Part shown: positions 9,175 to 18,051 of the stretch, piece after piece
Layout: every line of letters begins with the position of its first letter
Numbering within the stretch: position 1 is the first letter of the stretch
Origin: Arthrobacter sp. StoSoilA2
Lineage (GTDB): Bacteria; Actinomycetota; Actinomycetes; Actinomycetales; Micrococcaceae
Assembly (NCBI RefSeq): GCF_019977195.1
Contig: NZ_AP024643.1
Location: forward strand, 372,001 to 436,000
Direction of reading: 5' to 3'
DNA length: 64,000 bases
The notes under the pieces: generated by a model
The model's database searches: none
The model's input: only the letters and a program-made list of their open reading frames with translations
What the model was told of the DNA's origin: nothing
Translations under genes and position numbers: made by a program

Positions 9175-9248
9175 GGCCCTGTAGCGCAGTTGGTTAGCGC
9201 GCCGCCCTGTCACGGCGGAGGTCGCGGGTTCAAGTCCCGTCAGGGTCG
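9175..9248 (+). tRNA. tRNA-Asp (GTC)
   Basis: Seventy-four bases with acceptor GGCCCTG/CAGGGTC, anticodon stem CCGCC/GGCGG, loop CTGTCAC with anticodon GTC at 9209-9211, and T-arm GGTTCAAGTCC. CCA is not encoded. Confidence 0.96.
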
Positions 9249-9296
9249 CTCTGAGCGCCGGAAGTAATTTCGGTTCTCAAGGTGACTTGTCACCTA

Positions 9297-9372
9297 GGCT
9301 CTGTAGCTCAGTTGGTAGAGCGTTCGACTGAAAATCGAAAGGTCACCGGATCGACGCCGGTCGGAGCCACCA
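9297..9372 (+). tRNA. tRNA-Phe (GAA)
   Basis: Acceptor GGCTCTG pairs with CGGAGCC (one G-U pair), anticodon stem TTCGA/TCGAA, loop CTGAAAA with anticodon GAA at 9330-9332. Unlike its two neighbours it has an encoded CCA (9370-9372). Last gene before the terminator. Confidence 0.96.
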
Positions 9373-9377
9373 CTGGG

Positions 9378-9415
9378 AAGCATCAGTTCTTCGGAACTGG
9401 TGCTTTTCTTCTTTA
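9378..9415 (+). terminator. Intrinsic terminator of tRNA cluster
   Basis: Stem AAGCATCAGTTC (9378-9389) and GAACTGGTGCTT (9394-9405) with one G-T pair and a stable TTCG tetraloop, followed by a T-rich tail. Placed 5 bp after tRNA-Phe. Confidence 0.9.
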
Positions 9416-9506
9416 ACGCATCGCCGCTTCCGGGGGTTGTTGCTTTGTGATCTTCACGTCACCCAAGTTGATCCAAGGAATTTGGGTGTCCGCAGCCATG
9501 TCGGGT

Positions 9507-9546
9507 GCGTAAGCGTAGGCACCCCCAACGATGCCTACGCTTACGC
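9507..9546 (-). terminator. Hairpin downstream of the ABC substrate-binding gene
   Basis: Perfect 15-bp arms (9507-9521 and 9532-9546) around a 10-base loop, ten bases past the stop of the minus-strand solute-binding protein gene. There is no clear T tail, as is common in actinobacteria. Confidence 0.65.
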
Positions 9547-9555
9547 CGCCGGGGC

Positions 9556-10923
9556 TTACGATTTCAGCTTCGGTTTCACATCCTTGTTGTAAATGCCTTC
9601 CAACGTTCCCTTCAGCTCGGTCAGCGTTGCTTGCACATCGGCCTTTTCATTCATGATCCTGGTGGCTGCCTTGGCCAGCTCCTGGTCTCCGCCGGGAAGG
9701 AACGTTCGGGCAAAGTCCTGGGTGCGGGTCTCTTTGAGCTGGTCTACGACAGTTTGGAATTCCGGTGTCTGGGCAACAATCGCCGAGATATCTGCCGCCT
9801 CGGCCACAGGTAGGTAGCCGGTTGCGGCAGACAGAGTGGACGTGCTCTGCGCGTTCGTCATGAACGTGACGAACTTGGCTGCTGCAAGCTGCCGTTCGGG
9901 CGACGTTTTGCTGGCGATCACCAAACCGGAACCGCCAGTGGGACAAACCTGCGACGCCGCGGCCGAACCGCCCGGCAAGAATCCGACGTCGATCCTCATG
10001 TTTGCTTCTTTCGCAGCCTTTAGGGTGGCGGCGAGGTCGGCGGACGAGCTGATCGTGGCGCTGATTGCACCGGCTTGAAGGTCGGTAATGGCGTTCTTGG
10101 AGGAGACCCCGGCCCAGCCATTCTTCACAATGGAGTCCTGCACCCACTGCATCGCGGCGACAGATTGGCTTGAATTTGCCGTAATCTCCCACTCCTTGGA
10201 CCAGCCGCCGCCTTGGCCCCACAGGACGTTTTGCAGGGTCCAGCCGGCATAACCTGCTATCGCCGGGTACTGGTAGGCGTTTTGGTATCCGGAAGCTGAA
10301 GCATTCGCCGACTTGATCCTGGGTGCCCACTCGGCGAACTCTTCCCAGGTTTTTGGCGCCCGCTCGGGAACTCCGGCCGCCTTGAAGTGGTCCTTATTGA
10401 AGTAGAACAACGGGGTTGAACGGGCGTAGGGGACTGCCCACAGCTGATCAGAATATTCGTAATCTGCGATCAAACCGGACTTGTAGTCGGAGGAGCTGAC
10501 ATTGACGGCTTTGAGAAGCGCATTAATCGGAAGGATGGCACCTGAAACCGCGTAGCGGAACCACCACACGTCCGACGCCACGACCACGTCCGGTACTTCG
10601 CTCCCGGCCTGGGAGGTTTGGAACTTTTGCGCCACTTCCTCGTAGTTTGAGCCTCCGGTGATGAGGTTGACTTTGATATCCGGATTGGCCGCTTGGAAGG
10701 CCTCTATCAGCTTCTGCTCCGTATCCCGGGACTTACCGGGATGGCTGGACATGAAACTGATGCTTGGGGCAGGTTTGATCTTGGACCAATCCTCCGGGGA
10801 GAGCGCCTTTGCGGATGTGCTTCCGGCATCAGTCGAGGGACCGCCACAGGCTGCAAGCGCGACGGCGGTGACTGAAGCACCAGCCAAGCCGAGGAAATGC
10901 TTCCGGGAAAGTGTTTTTGACAT
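9556..10923 (-). CDS. ABC sugar-phosphate/sugar-binding lipoprotein (UgpB-like)
   Basis: Extracellular solute-binding protein of 455 residues of the sugar/glycerol-3-phosphate class. The signal peptide ends in lipobox LAAC with Cys26, so it is probably a membrane-anchored lipoprotein. Family features include the segment DVVVASDVWWFRYAVSGAI and the aromatic-rich binding region around YARSTPLFYFNKDHF. It is the last gene of a three-gene importer operon. The UgpB-like sequence and a glycerophosphodiesterase gene 3 kb away suggest glycerol-3-phosphate or glycerophosphodiesters as substrate, but a sugar is possible. No ATPase gene is adjacent; a shared MsiK/UgpC-type ATPase would be needed. Confidence 0.82.
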   Translation of the reverse strand: MSKTLSRKHFLGLAGASVTAVALAACGGPSTDAGSTSAKALSPEDWSKIKPAPSISFMSSHPGKSRDTEQKLIEAFQAANPDIKVNLITGGSNYEEVAQKFQTSQAGSEVPDVVVASDVWWFRYAVSGAILPINALLKAVNVSSSDYKSGLIADYEYSDQLWAVPYARSTPLFYFNKDHFKAAGVPERAPKTWEEFAEWAPRIKSANASASGYQNAYQYPAIAGYAGWTLQNVLWGQGGGWSKEWEITANSSQSVAAMQWVQDSIVKNGWAGVSSKNAITDLQAGAISATISSSADLAATLKAAKEANMRIDVGFLPGGSAAASQVCPTGGSGLVIASKTSPERQLAAAKFVTFMTNAQSTSTLSAATGYLPVAEAADISAIVAQTPEFQTVVDQLKETRTQDFARTFLPGGDQELAKAATRIMNEKADVQATLTELKGTLEGIYNKDVKPKLKS

Positions 10924-10979
10924 AGGGGAAGTGCCTTTCTAGTGATCGAGGTGCCCAAGCAACCTCGAAGGGTGGAGTT

Positions 10980-11861
10980 TTAGCCTGTAACCGAGCCCTG
11001 AGTGAGCCCGGAGACGATGTATCGCTGCAGTGCGGCAAAGATGAGCAAGATCGGTAGAAGGACGATCACCGCGCCGGCCATGAGCATGCCCCAGTTCTGG
11101 GTGCTGCCATCGCTGTTAACCAGCTGCGTTAGACCCACAGGAAGGGTCATCATGTCTGGATGGTCGGTGACGATCAGTGGCCAGATGTACTCGTTCCATT
11201 CAGAAACGATTGTCACCAAAGCCACGGTCGCGATGCTCGGCACGGACACAGGGACAACGATCTTCCAGAGCTTGCGCCAGTGGCCCGCTCCGTCGATTTC
11301 CGCCGATTCCAGGATTGCCGGCGGCAGTGTGAGGAAATGCTGCCGGAGGAGGAAAGTGCCAAACGCCGTTCCCAGGCCTGGAAGGATAATTCCCCAATAC
11401 GTGTTGAGCCCTCCCATGCCTGCGATCAAAACGTAGTTGGGAAGCACGGAAACCTGCGGCGGGACCATCAGCGCAACCAGAATCAGGAGGAAGATCACCC
11501 TCTTGAAGGGGAAACGGACAAACACGAGTGCGTAGGCCGTGAAGACTGCAAGTACGCACTTAATGGTGGATCCGATGACCGTGACGATCACGCTGTTGAG
11601 GAAGAATCGCGCGAAGGGCACGGTGGATGCTGCGTCTGCGTAGTTCTGAAAGCTGGGGCTCTTCGGCAGCCAGGTCAGGTTTGTTGTCACGATCTCGCCG
11701 GGCGCTTTGAGGGAAGACAACATCATCCATAGGAGGGGCACGAAGACAACCATGGTTGCCAGCAGAAGGGGGACGTAACCCCCGGCAATCGTCTTGCCAA
11801 GGTTTTGCCAGGAGAACGGGCGGTCACGACGTGGTGTGGCTTCAACGGTGTTGGTGCTCAT
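10980..11861 (-). CDS. ABC transporter permease, UgpE/MalG-like
   Basis: Inner-membrane permease of 293 residues, six predicted membrane segments. The cytosolic EAA loop that docks the ATPase is visible as ILESAEIDGAGHWRKLWKIV, followed by a hydrophobic segment. The C-terminus LQRYIVSGLTQGSVTG is typical of MalG/UgpE subunits. Its start overlaps the stop of the upstream permease by 4 bp, so the two are translated together; it precedes the binding-protein gene by 56 bp. Confidence 0.9.
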   Translation of the reverse strand: MSTNTVEATPRRDRPFSWQNLGKTIAGGYVPLLLATMVVFVPLLWMMLSSLKAPGEIVTTNLTWLPKSPSFQNYADAASTVPFARFFLNSVIVTVIGSTIKCVLAVFTAYALVFVRFPFKRVIFLLILVALMVPPQVSVLPNYVLIAGMGGLNTYWGIILPGLGTAFGTFLLRQHFLTLPPAILESAEIDGAGHWRKLWKIVVPVSVPSIATVALVTIVSEWNEYIWPLIVTDHPDMMTLPVGLTQLVNSDGSTQNWGMLMAGAVIVLLPILLIFAALQRYIVSGLTQGSVTG

Positions 11862-12820
11862 GAGTAGTGAACCTTTCGCTCCACGAAGCGCAACTGCACG
11901 GCCGTCATGACGAGCAAGCCGGCGAACAGCACAACCGAGATGGCCGCGGAGTATCCGGCCCGGTTGTAGGAGCCGAATGCCTGAAGGTAGGAGTCAAAGA
12001 TCAGCGTGCTGGTTCCGTTGCCGGATGGAGTCATGATGCGGATGATGTCGAACGCCTGCAGGGAGCTCAGCAGTGAGGTGATCAGGAGGAAGAAGGTGGT
12101 GGGGGAAAGAAGGGGAAGCACCACCGACGTGAAGCGCCGCAGGCTACTTGCACCATCCAACGCGGCAGCCTCCAGGAGCTGGGTGGGAATGGATTGCAGA
12201 CCTGCCAGATACACCACTGCGCAATAGCCGAGGTTCTTCCACACGTACACGATGATGACCATGAGCAGCGCGAGCTTAGGATCGTTGACCCACTGGGGAC
12301 TCGCCTGGCCAACTGTGCGGAGCATCCATGAAAGGACGCCGTACGTCGGATCGAAAATGAACAACCACACCAAGCCGACGCCGACGCCGGAAAGGACATA
12401 GGGCGCGAAAACCACTGCCCGGGCGAATGTTGTGCCCTTCAGCCTCTGGTTAAGAGCCAACGCCACCAGCAGGCCCAGCATCATCGCACCGCCAACGGTG
12501 GTGATCGTAAATATGGCTGTTACGCCCAGCACGCTTGAAGCGTCGGGGGAGGTAAAGAACTCCACATAATTACCCAGCCCGACGCTCGTTGCTGTGGCTG
12601 CCCCGAGCGTCCAGTCGAGGGTGGAATAGTAGAAGTTGGTGACCAGCGGACGGTATGTAAAGAGGAGGATGAGCAGGACATTGGGTGCCGCAAAAGCGGC
12701 AAAAACCCATGCGTCCCTGCGTGTTCTCCGGTTCCACCGTCGGTTCTTCGGGGTGCTTATTGGCGGTCTGTGGACCGGCGCCCTGCTGGTTTGCGCATTA
12801 CTTGTACCTAATCTGCCCAT
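11858..12820 (-). CDS. ABC transporter permease, UgpA/MalF-like
   Basis: First gene of the importer operon, 320 residues, with a positively charged cytosolic N-terminus (about 40 residues) and six membrane segments. The EAA loop reads LLEAAALDGASSLRRFTSVV. GAGGG upstream of the ATG is a good ribosome site. It pairs with the overlapping UgpE-like gene to form the membrane channel. Confidence 0.9.
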   Translation of the reverse strand: MGRLGTSNAQTSRAPVHRPPISTPKNRRWNRRTRRDAWVFAAFAAPNVLLILLFTYRPLVTNFYYSTLDWTLGAATATSVGLGNYVEFFTSPDASSVLGVTAIFTITTVGGAMMLGLLVALALNQRLKGTTFARAVVFAPYVLSGVGVGLVWLFIFDPTYGVLSWMLRTVGQASPQWVNDPKLALLMVIIVYVWKNLGYCAVVYLAGLQSIPTQLLEAAALDGASSLRRFTSVVLPLLSPTTFFLLITSLLSSLQAFDIIRIMTPSGNGTSTLIFDSYLQAFGSYNRAGYSAAISVVLFAGLLVMTAVQLRFVERKVHYS

Positions 12821-13250
12821 GGAAAACCCTCACGTTGACCCCCTCGTCATCGCTGTCCGGGCGACTTAGCACTTGCAAAAAAGCATTTGTTTCATATTTG
12901 ACCTGACAACCTAACTTCAGGTCATGGTCAACCTACACACAAAGATGGCTGATCACAAGACCAGATTCTGCGACGGTGGAAATAGGCTTCCCTGGCGTGT
13001 TACTGGGTATTTTCAGCCACAAATACTGGCTGAAAATACCATGCTAATACGTCCTTACAAAGTTCCTCGACCAACTTGCACGAATGTGCAGAAGCGTTGA
13101 CTGGTACGTTCCATGGCTTGAAGAATTAGCGGGAGGACCGGCTCGCGTCGTGCCTACCTTGGGCTGCTTTTGCATGGAACATCCGTATCGGACTGGATCT
13201 TCCACAAAGAGGACAGAAGAAGGGGGTTGATAACCGAATCGGAGCAGTAA
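12821..13250. other. Divergent intergenic region with two perfect inverted repeats
   Basis: 430 bases between the ugp-like operon and the mgtC-like gene, without a convincing ORF. Two inverted repeats stand out: TGACCTGA/TCAGGTCA (12899-12906, 12917-12924), close to the ugp start, and a 14-bp pair, 13006-13019 with 13027-13040, around a 7-base loop. On the ugp strand the first lies in a tract where AGGTTG recurs 22 bases apart, loosely like actinobacterial PHO boxes. The second is an operator or a leader hairpin. Confidence 0.55.
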
Positions 13251-14000
13251 GTGATCTTCAGCGCGGATACACAGTGGTGGCAGATGTGTCTGGCCTTGGC
13301 CGCAGCACTCGTCCTATCCACAGCCATAGGTTTTGAACGCCAGAGCAGGAACAAGTCTGCGGGCATGAGAACCCATGCCATGGTTGGACTTGGAGCCGCA
13401 CTGTTCATGGTGGTGAGCAAATATGGCTTTAGCGACGTCCTGACGGTGGACCTGGTGAGGCTGGATCCCTCCCGCCTGGCGGCTCAAGTGGTTTCCGGCA
13501 TTGGCTTCATAGGGGCGGGGCTGGTGTTCGTGCGGCGGAACCAAGTCCGCGGATTGACGACAGCAGCCTCCATCTGGGTTACAGCAGCAGTCGGAACGTC
13601 CGCCGGGGCAGGCCTCCTGCTTCCCGCGGTATTCGTCACCGCAGCCCACTTCGTCATCGTCTATGTCTATCCCGTGGTGACTGCGAAGCTCCGCTTTGGT
13701 TTGCCAAGCCAGTGGATGTTGAAAGTTACCTATATGGACGGTGTCGGAGCCCTGAGGGACGTGCTTCGAACGTGCACCGAGCAAGGTTTCCGTGTTCAAG
13801 GTTTCGCTACGACGCGGGGTTCGGCCGAGTCCAAGGGCGTGATGGACCGGTTGATGACTGCTACCGAAACCGCCGCCACAGCTGACCTCATTGAGATAGA
13901 GCTGGAGATTGAAGGCACCATGGCAGCGTCGGACATCGTGGCCCAACTGTCCCAGCTCACTACCGTTATTGAAGTTTCCGTCGTGGACGAATCGGAATAG
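13251..14000 (+). CDS. MgtC/SapB-family membrane protein
   Basis: 249 residues. The N-terminal 130 residues hold four to five membrane segments with the family motifs AIGFERQSRNKSAGMRTH, VVSGIGFIGAGLVFV and RGLTTAASIWVTAAVG. The C-terminal cytosolic part (150-249) resembles the ACT-like domain of long MgtC proteins. MgtC proteins influence growth in low magnesium and F1Fo-ATPase activity; they are not themselves proven Mg transporters. GTG start at 13251, 6 bases after GGAG. Followed after 8 bp by the phosphodiesterase gene, so probably one operon. Confidence 0.88.
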   Translation: MIFSADTQWWQMCLALAAALVLSTAIGFERQSRNKSAGMRTHAMVGLGAALFMVVSKYGFSDVLTVDLVRLDPSRLAAQVVSGIGFIGAGLVFVRRNQVRGLTTAASIWVTAAVGTSAGAGLLLPAVFVTAAHFVIVYVYPVVTAKLRFGLPSQWMLKVTYMDGVGALRDVLRTCTEQGFRVQGFATTRGSAESKGVMDRLMTATETAATADLIEIELEIEGTMAASDIVAQLSQLTTVIEVSVVDESE

Positions 14001-14008
14001 GAAGATCA

Positions 14009-14851
14009 ATGATCGAAATTCAGGGCCACCGGGGCGTTCTTGCCACACGGCACGGCAATACGTTGGCGAGCTTCGTCGAGGCACTTCGCCTTGGCGTTGA
14101 TGCGATAGAAGTCGATGTCTGGCTCACGTCTGACATGCAACTGGTATTGAGGCACGACGCCGTCATCGGAACCGCCGACATCAGGTTGGAAAGCATGCTT
14201 CAGGCTGTAGTTGAGAAGCACCCGGCGACGAATACCGACGTCGATCCTGAAACGCGTGCGCCCTCGCTGTCCGAGACCCTTGCATTGTTGCGATTCGCCA
14301 ATGCCGCCGACGTCGTTCTGGACATTGAGGTCAAAACTGACGGTGCGGCCTGGGACCAGTATGCCCACGGAATAGTGACTGAATTGTCCAGGCTGCTCAA
14401 GGCTCACCAGGGTGAACAGGCCTTGCGCGTCCGCAGCTTCGATCCCCAAATCATTCGGGCACTGTCAGGAATGTTGCCTGGAGTTCCGCTGGTGGCGCTG
14501 AGCAGGGAGAGCCCCGTCCGGTCGGTAGGCCTCTATCCTTCTGCCGTTGAGGAATTTGTGATGGCTGCTTTGGCAACCGGCGCTTCCGCCATTGCGCCCG
14601 CCTTTGAAATTCTCGACGCCGGATTGGTCGCCGAGGCTCATGGCGCCTGCCTCAAGGTATTCCCTTGGACTCTGGCGACAAGCGATGAAATCAGCGCAGC
14701 CGTCCAACTCGGAGTCGATGGGATCTGCGTCAACGATGTAGCCCTGGCCCGGCAAGTCCTGGGCGAATTGGGCGAGCCTCTTGCCCCGTCCCGCGTCATC
14801 GCGTTGCCATTGCTGCACACGGTTTCCCCGCTGGACACGTGGTTCTCCTGA
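14009..14851 (+). CDS. Glycerophosphodiester phosphodiesterase family protein
   Basis: 280-residue TIM-barrel enzyme that would cleave glycerophosphodiesters into glycerol-3-phosphate and an alcohol. Motifs: GHRG near residues 6-9, GVDAIEVDVWLTSDMQLV with metal-binding Glu and Asp, RHD with catalytic His. The usual PENT motif is replaced by RHGNT, as seen in divergent members. There is no signal peptide, so it acts in the cytosol. The neighbouring UgpB/A/E-like importer could bring in its substrate. Confidence 0.85.
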   Translation: MIEIQGHRGVLATRHGNTLASFVEALRLGVDAIEVDVWLTSDMQLVLRHDAVIGTADIRLESMLQAVVEKHPATNTDVDPETRAPSLSETLALLRFANAADVVLDIEVKTDGAAWDQYAHGIVTELSRLLKAHQGEQALRVRSFDPQIIRALSGMLPGVPLVALSRESPVRSVGLYPSAVEEFVMAALATGASAIAPAFEILDAGLVAEAHGACLKVFPWTLATSDEISAAVQLGVDGICVNDVALARQVLGELGEPLAPSRVIALPLLHTVSPLDTWFS

Positions 14852-14976
14852 TCCCCTTGCCTGTGATCCTCTTGGGTGCTGTGGTTTCCTGACCTTCTTT
14901 GCGGGTCAAGGCTGCTGTTTTCCGGCGATCTGGCTCCCTTTTAGTCTCAATGAGGGTCGGGAAGCGACGGGCCCCG

Positions 14977-15891
14977 TCATTTTTCGGCGTTGGGGCAGCC
15001 CCAGGATGTGGGGTTTTCCTGGCAGGTGTCGGCGACGAGTGCTTTTTCTGTTTTCCAGACCTGGATGGTTTTTGGTGGGGTGGTCAGGTCCAGGGTTCCG
15101 TTGATGGGTAGTGGTGGGCCGTTGTTTACGGAGTAGGTGCCGGTGAAGCTGGTGGTGATGGTGGCGGGGTAGTTCCCTGTTGCCGTGTAGCTGTGGCTGG
15201 TGCGGGTGTCGTTGAGGAGCCAGTCGGCTTCGGGGATCGAATAGCCGGCTGCGGGGGTGGGGCCGAGGCTGGTGCCGTCGCCGAAGGTGTAGGTGAAGCT
15301 GGCCGGGGTTGCTCTCAGGTGGACGGTTTGGCCGAGGATGGTGATGTTGAAGGCTTGTTCGGTGGTGGTGGTGTAGAAGTTTGTTGGTCCGCCTTTGAGG
15401 GTGTGGGGGAAGGGTTGGGCTTGGAGGGTTCCCGGGTTGACGGGGAGTTGGCGGAAGTCGTTCAGGATCCGGGCTGCGATGTTGGCCAGGACGTTTTCGG
15501 GTTGGGCGTCGTACAGGCAGGTGGGTCCGCTGACGGGGATCCAGTTGGTCCAGCCGGGGTTGGTGATGGACTTGGGGGCTTGTTTCCAGATCACCGGTGT
15601 TCCTTCTTCGCCGCCCGGTGTTGTGGCAGGGCAGCTTAAGGCCAGGCAACCGGGGTCGACGGTGTCGGGACCGTCTGCCCGGCAGTGGGTATCTGCCATG
15701 TACTGGTTAGGATCTGTTGTTGGGAAAATCGCGCTGCCGAGCACTGGCACACTTTTGCCAGTGTCAGCATCGACTACCAGCCTGCTTCCGACGTCGACTG
15801 TTCCGGTTTCGTTGTTAGCACCCGTCCAAGAATCTGAGTCTGCATGTGCCGGCACTGCGGCCGCCAGCCCAAACATCCCAGCAATGATCAT
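14977..15891 (-). CDS. Secreted protein with PKD-like region, function unknown
   Basis: 304 residues from the ATG at 15891, beginning with a short hydrophobic signal sequence ending in PAHA-DS. Six cysteines in the mature part could form disulfides. The segment ATPASFTYTFGDGTSLG followed by SYTATGNYPATITTSF matches the PKD-fold signature (FGDGT and tYxxxGxYxVtl), suggesting an extracellular beta-sandwich. The frame is open upstream to 16014, inside the neighbouring lipoprotein gene, so the exact start is uncertain. Similar proteins occur in other Arthrobacter genomes next to DUF6318-type lipoproteins; no activity is known to me. Confidence 0.65.
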   Translation of the reverse strand: MIIAGMFGLAAAVPAHADSDSWTGANNETGTVDVGSRLVVDADTGKSVPVLGSAIFPTTDPNQYMADTHCRADGPDTVDPGCLALSCPATTPGGEEGTPVIWKQAPKSITNPGWTNWIPVSGPTCLYDAQPENVLANIAARILNDFRQLPVNPGTLQAQPFPHTLKGGPTNFYTTTTEQAFNITILGQTVHLRATPASFTYTFGDGTSLGPTPAAGYSIPEADWLLNDTRTSHSYTATGNYPATITTSFTGTYSVNNGPPLPINGTLDLTTPPKTIQVWKTEKALVADTCQENPTSWGCPNAEK

Positions 15892-15925
15892 GATGAATGA
15901 CGTCCTCGAGAAGATGGCAACGGAA

Positions 15926-16606
15926 CTAACCGATAAGACCAAGATCTGCCACCGTCCATCCGTTAGGTCCGAAAGAAGCAGATAAACCGAATGCCGAGTT
16001 GGTGGCCTTCTCAAAAGCGCGCCCAGTTGTTCCGTCGGCGTTGAAATAGTCAGCCCGCTGCTGAATCACTTGCACTTTTGCCTGTTGGCCAACTACGTTA
16101 TCCGTCCACAGCGGCTCAACCACGGGAACTGTGATCTTTCCGCCCGCGAGCCAGCGTCCATCGACATTGCTATCGTCGATCCCTTCTTGAATCCGATTAC
16201 AAGCGCGGCAGTCTGGAGCTGTGAGCCTTTTCCAACTTGAGCTATCGCCGGTCTCTATCGCGTAGTTCTGCTGGGCGTACCAATACCGGATAAACGCCTC
16301 CAGTCCCTCCTTCGAGTTCTCCTTAGCCAGCTCGGGCATAACGGGCACGGGCACATTCTGCGCTTTGCCCTTCGCATCCGCGGGCTTGTAGACGCCGGAG
16401 GGAGCGGTGGTCGCGGAAGGACCATCGGCAGAAGGTGAGCCGGACGCGCCAGAGGTGGGGGACGCCGTCGTCGGGCCTGTTTCTGAAGATGGTTTGCTCG
16501 GTGGGCAGCCGCCCTGGCAGCCGGTGAGCAGCAGCGAAAGCCCGAGCGCAGCAGCTGCCACGCGGACGATGAGAACAGTAAAAGAGGCAAACGAAAGACG
16601 TGTCAT
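15926..16606 (-). CDS. DUF6318-type lipoprotein
   Basis: 226 residues. A signal peptide ends in lipobox LLTGC (Cys30), followed by a Ser/Pro/Thr-rich linker (about 35-75) and a folded domain with EAFIRYWYAQQNYAIETGD and a conserved-looking Cys pair in DCRACNRI. This is the actinobacterial DUF6318 pattern, related in outline to NTF2-like lipoproteins. Function unknown. The stop lies 34 bp before the start of the secreted PKD-like protein; the two are probably one operon. Confidence 0.75.
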   Translation of the reverse strand: MTRLSFASFTVLIVRVAAAALGLSLLLTGCQGGCPPSKPSSETGPTTASPTSGASGSPSADGPSATTAPSGVYKPADAKGKAQNVPVPVMPELAKENSKEGLEAFIRYWYAQQNYAIETGDSSSWKRLTAPDCRACNRIQEGIDDSNVDGRWLAGGKITVPVVEPLWTDNVVGQQAKVQVIQQRADYFNADGTTGRAFEKATNSAFGLSASFGPNGWTVADLGLIG

Positions 16607-16782
16607 GACAGGCTCCCCAGCGGCTGTTTGGTGATGTGTCGGCCAGTCTAGGTGGCGCGGGCTTCAAGGACCCCCTCGAAGAGAACTTCCTGTGGATAAC
16701 TCAGCCTCTGTTCACTGCCTCCCGCCGGGCGTATTCTTGCCCTCGCCGGTTCGTCATCGCACGCAATCCAATGGGGGACACC

Positions 16783-17346
16783 ATGATCGAAACCACAGGC
16801 TCCAGCACGTCCAGGCTTCCTGGAAGGAATCGCAGGAAAGGTGCCGGCCGGCGAGGTACAAGCCCGCTGCTGATCGGGTGTCTTCTCTCCGGGACCTTGG
16901 CGCTCAGTGCCTGCTCTTTCCCGCTGCCGGTTGCACAGCCCACGCCCATTGCGTCGTCGAACGCCCCAACAGCCAGCGCCCCACAATCCAGTGCTGAGCC
17001 GTCCGCGGAGATCAGTGCAAGCCCGGACGCGACCACAGGCACAGGCGGCGTCTATGGCGAGTTCGCTTCCTTGTCTGAAGCGTGCATCTCCGTCAGTGCC
17101 GCCATGCTGAGCGTGACCATCCTTCCGTTGGCGGCCTTGGTGGGCGGCGACCCGGAAGATATCAAGAAGGCCAAGGAAGAACTGTCGCAAATGCAGGGCA
17201 AGGTGCCTGACGAACTGAAGCCGAGCTTTGAGAAGCTGAGGGCGTATACGGAGTCCGCCGGAACGGATTTCCGCAAGTACGGGGAGCCTGAATTCGAGGA
17301 ACTTATGAAGCCGATCCAGGACTGGATGGATAAGAACTGCAAGTAG
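16783..17346 (+). CDS. Putative lipoprotein, unknown function
   Basis: 187 residues from the ATG at 16783, chosen because GGGGGA lies five bases upstream; other in-frame starts upstream lack a ribosome site. The N-terminus is basic (RRKGAGRR), followed by a hydrophobic stretch and lipobox LSAC. A low-complexity Ser/Ala/Pro linker follows, then about 90 helical residues ending in DWMDKNCK. No family recognised. It is divergent from the DUF6318 gene. Confidence 0.65.
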   Translation: MIETTGSSTSRLPGRNRRKGAGRRGTSPLLIGCLLSGTLALSACSFPLPVAQPTPIASSNAPTASAPQSSAEPSAEISASPDATTGTGGVYGEFASLSEACISVSAAMLSVTILPLAALVGGDPEDIKKAKEELSQMQGKVPDELKPSFEKLRAYTESAGTDFRKYGEPEFEELMKPIQDWMDKNCK

Positions 17347-17425
17347 CCGCCGCGCACACTCGCTTCTCTCACAAAGCGTCGGAGCTAGACGCTAGGGTGG
17401 TACTCAAGAGAAGGGGAGTGCTTCG

Positions 17426-17863
17426 ATGTCAGATCAGAACTTGCAGATCGACCCTGCGCCTGAGGGCGAGGTCCTCGGTACCGGACGCACCATCATCTCC
17501 GAGGCGGCAGTGGCAAAAGTAGCCGGCATCGCTGCACGCGCGGTTCCAGGTGTCTACTCCCTGGGCTCAGGTCCATCCCGCGCGCTTGGCGCAATCCGTG
17601 ACGCTGTTGGCAGTTCGGACCATGCCGCGGGTGTTCGCGCCGAAGTCGGCGAGACCCAGGTGGCGGTGGACATCAACCTTGTGGCTGTCTATGGGCACCC
17701 CTTGCACAGCGTCGCCAACCAGGTCCGCGCTGCTGTTTACCGGGCTGTTGAGGAGCTCGTCGGGCTGCAGGTCATCGAGGTCAACATCGAGATCAACGAT
17801 GTCTATGTGGCCCCGCCACCCAAGCCCAAAACCGTCGTGGTCGAAAGGGAGGCTCTGCAATGA
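17426..17863 (+). CDS. Asp23/Gls24-family envelope stress protein
   Basis: 145 residues with an Asp23 domain spanning about 20-125: TIISEAAVAKVAGIAARAVPGV at the start and VAVDINLVAVYGHPLHSVANQV in the middle. Asp23 proteins form membrane-associated assemblies tethered by AmaP. This is the first gene of a five-gene operon (spacing -4, -4, -4, -4), which fixes its role as the envelope-stress member. The C-terminal tail is proline-rich. Confidence 0.92.
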   Translation: MSDQNLQIDPAPEGEVLGTGRTIISEAAVAKVAGIAARAVPGVYSLGSGPSRALGAIRDAVGSSDHAAGVRAEVGETQVAVDINLVAVYGHPLHSVANQVRAAVYRAVEELVGLQVIEVNIEINDVYVAPPPKPKTVVVEREALQ

Positions 17864-18051
17864 GCATGACCGTTGTGGGAATCGCGATCGGCGCCTTCGT
17901 GGCGTTCATGTCCTTCCAATTCGGGCTGTGGGGCTTCCTTATCTCCCTGCTCTTCATGGGCATAGGCGCCCTCCTGGGCCGTGCAGCTGAAGGCAAGCTT
18001 GATCTTCGCAGCGTCCTGGACGCCATTACGGGCCGGCGCTCTTCGTCATGA
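17860..18051 (+). CDS. DUF2273-type small membrane protein
   Basis: 63 residues, with two hydrophobic helices over residues 4-40 and a short polar tail. Small proteins of this type (DUF2273) sit between Asp23 genes in Gram-positive operons and probably help anchor them. Overlaps its neighbours by 4 bp on both sides. Confidence 0.85.
   Translation: MSMTVVGIAIGAFVAFMSFQFGLWGFLISLLFMGIGALLGRAAEGKLDLRSVLDAITGRRSSS

Noticed and set aside
9017..9372. tRNA cluster as an integration site for a genomic island
   Set aside because: No integrase or duplicated tRNA 3' end follows; neighbouring genes look like ordinary chromosomal genes.
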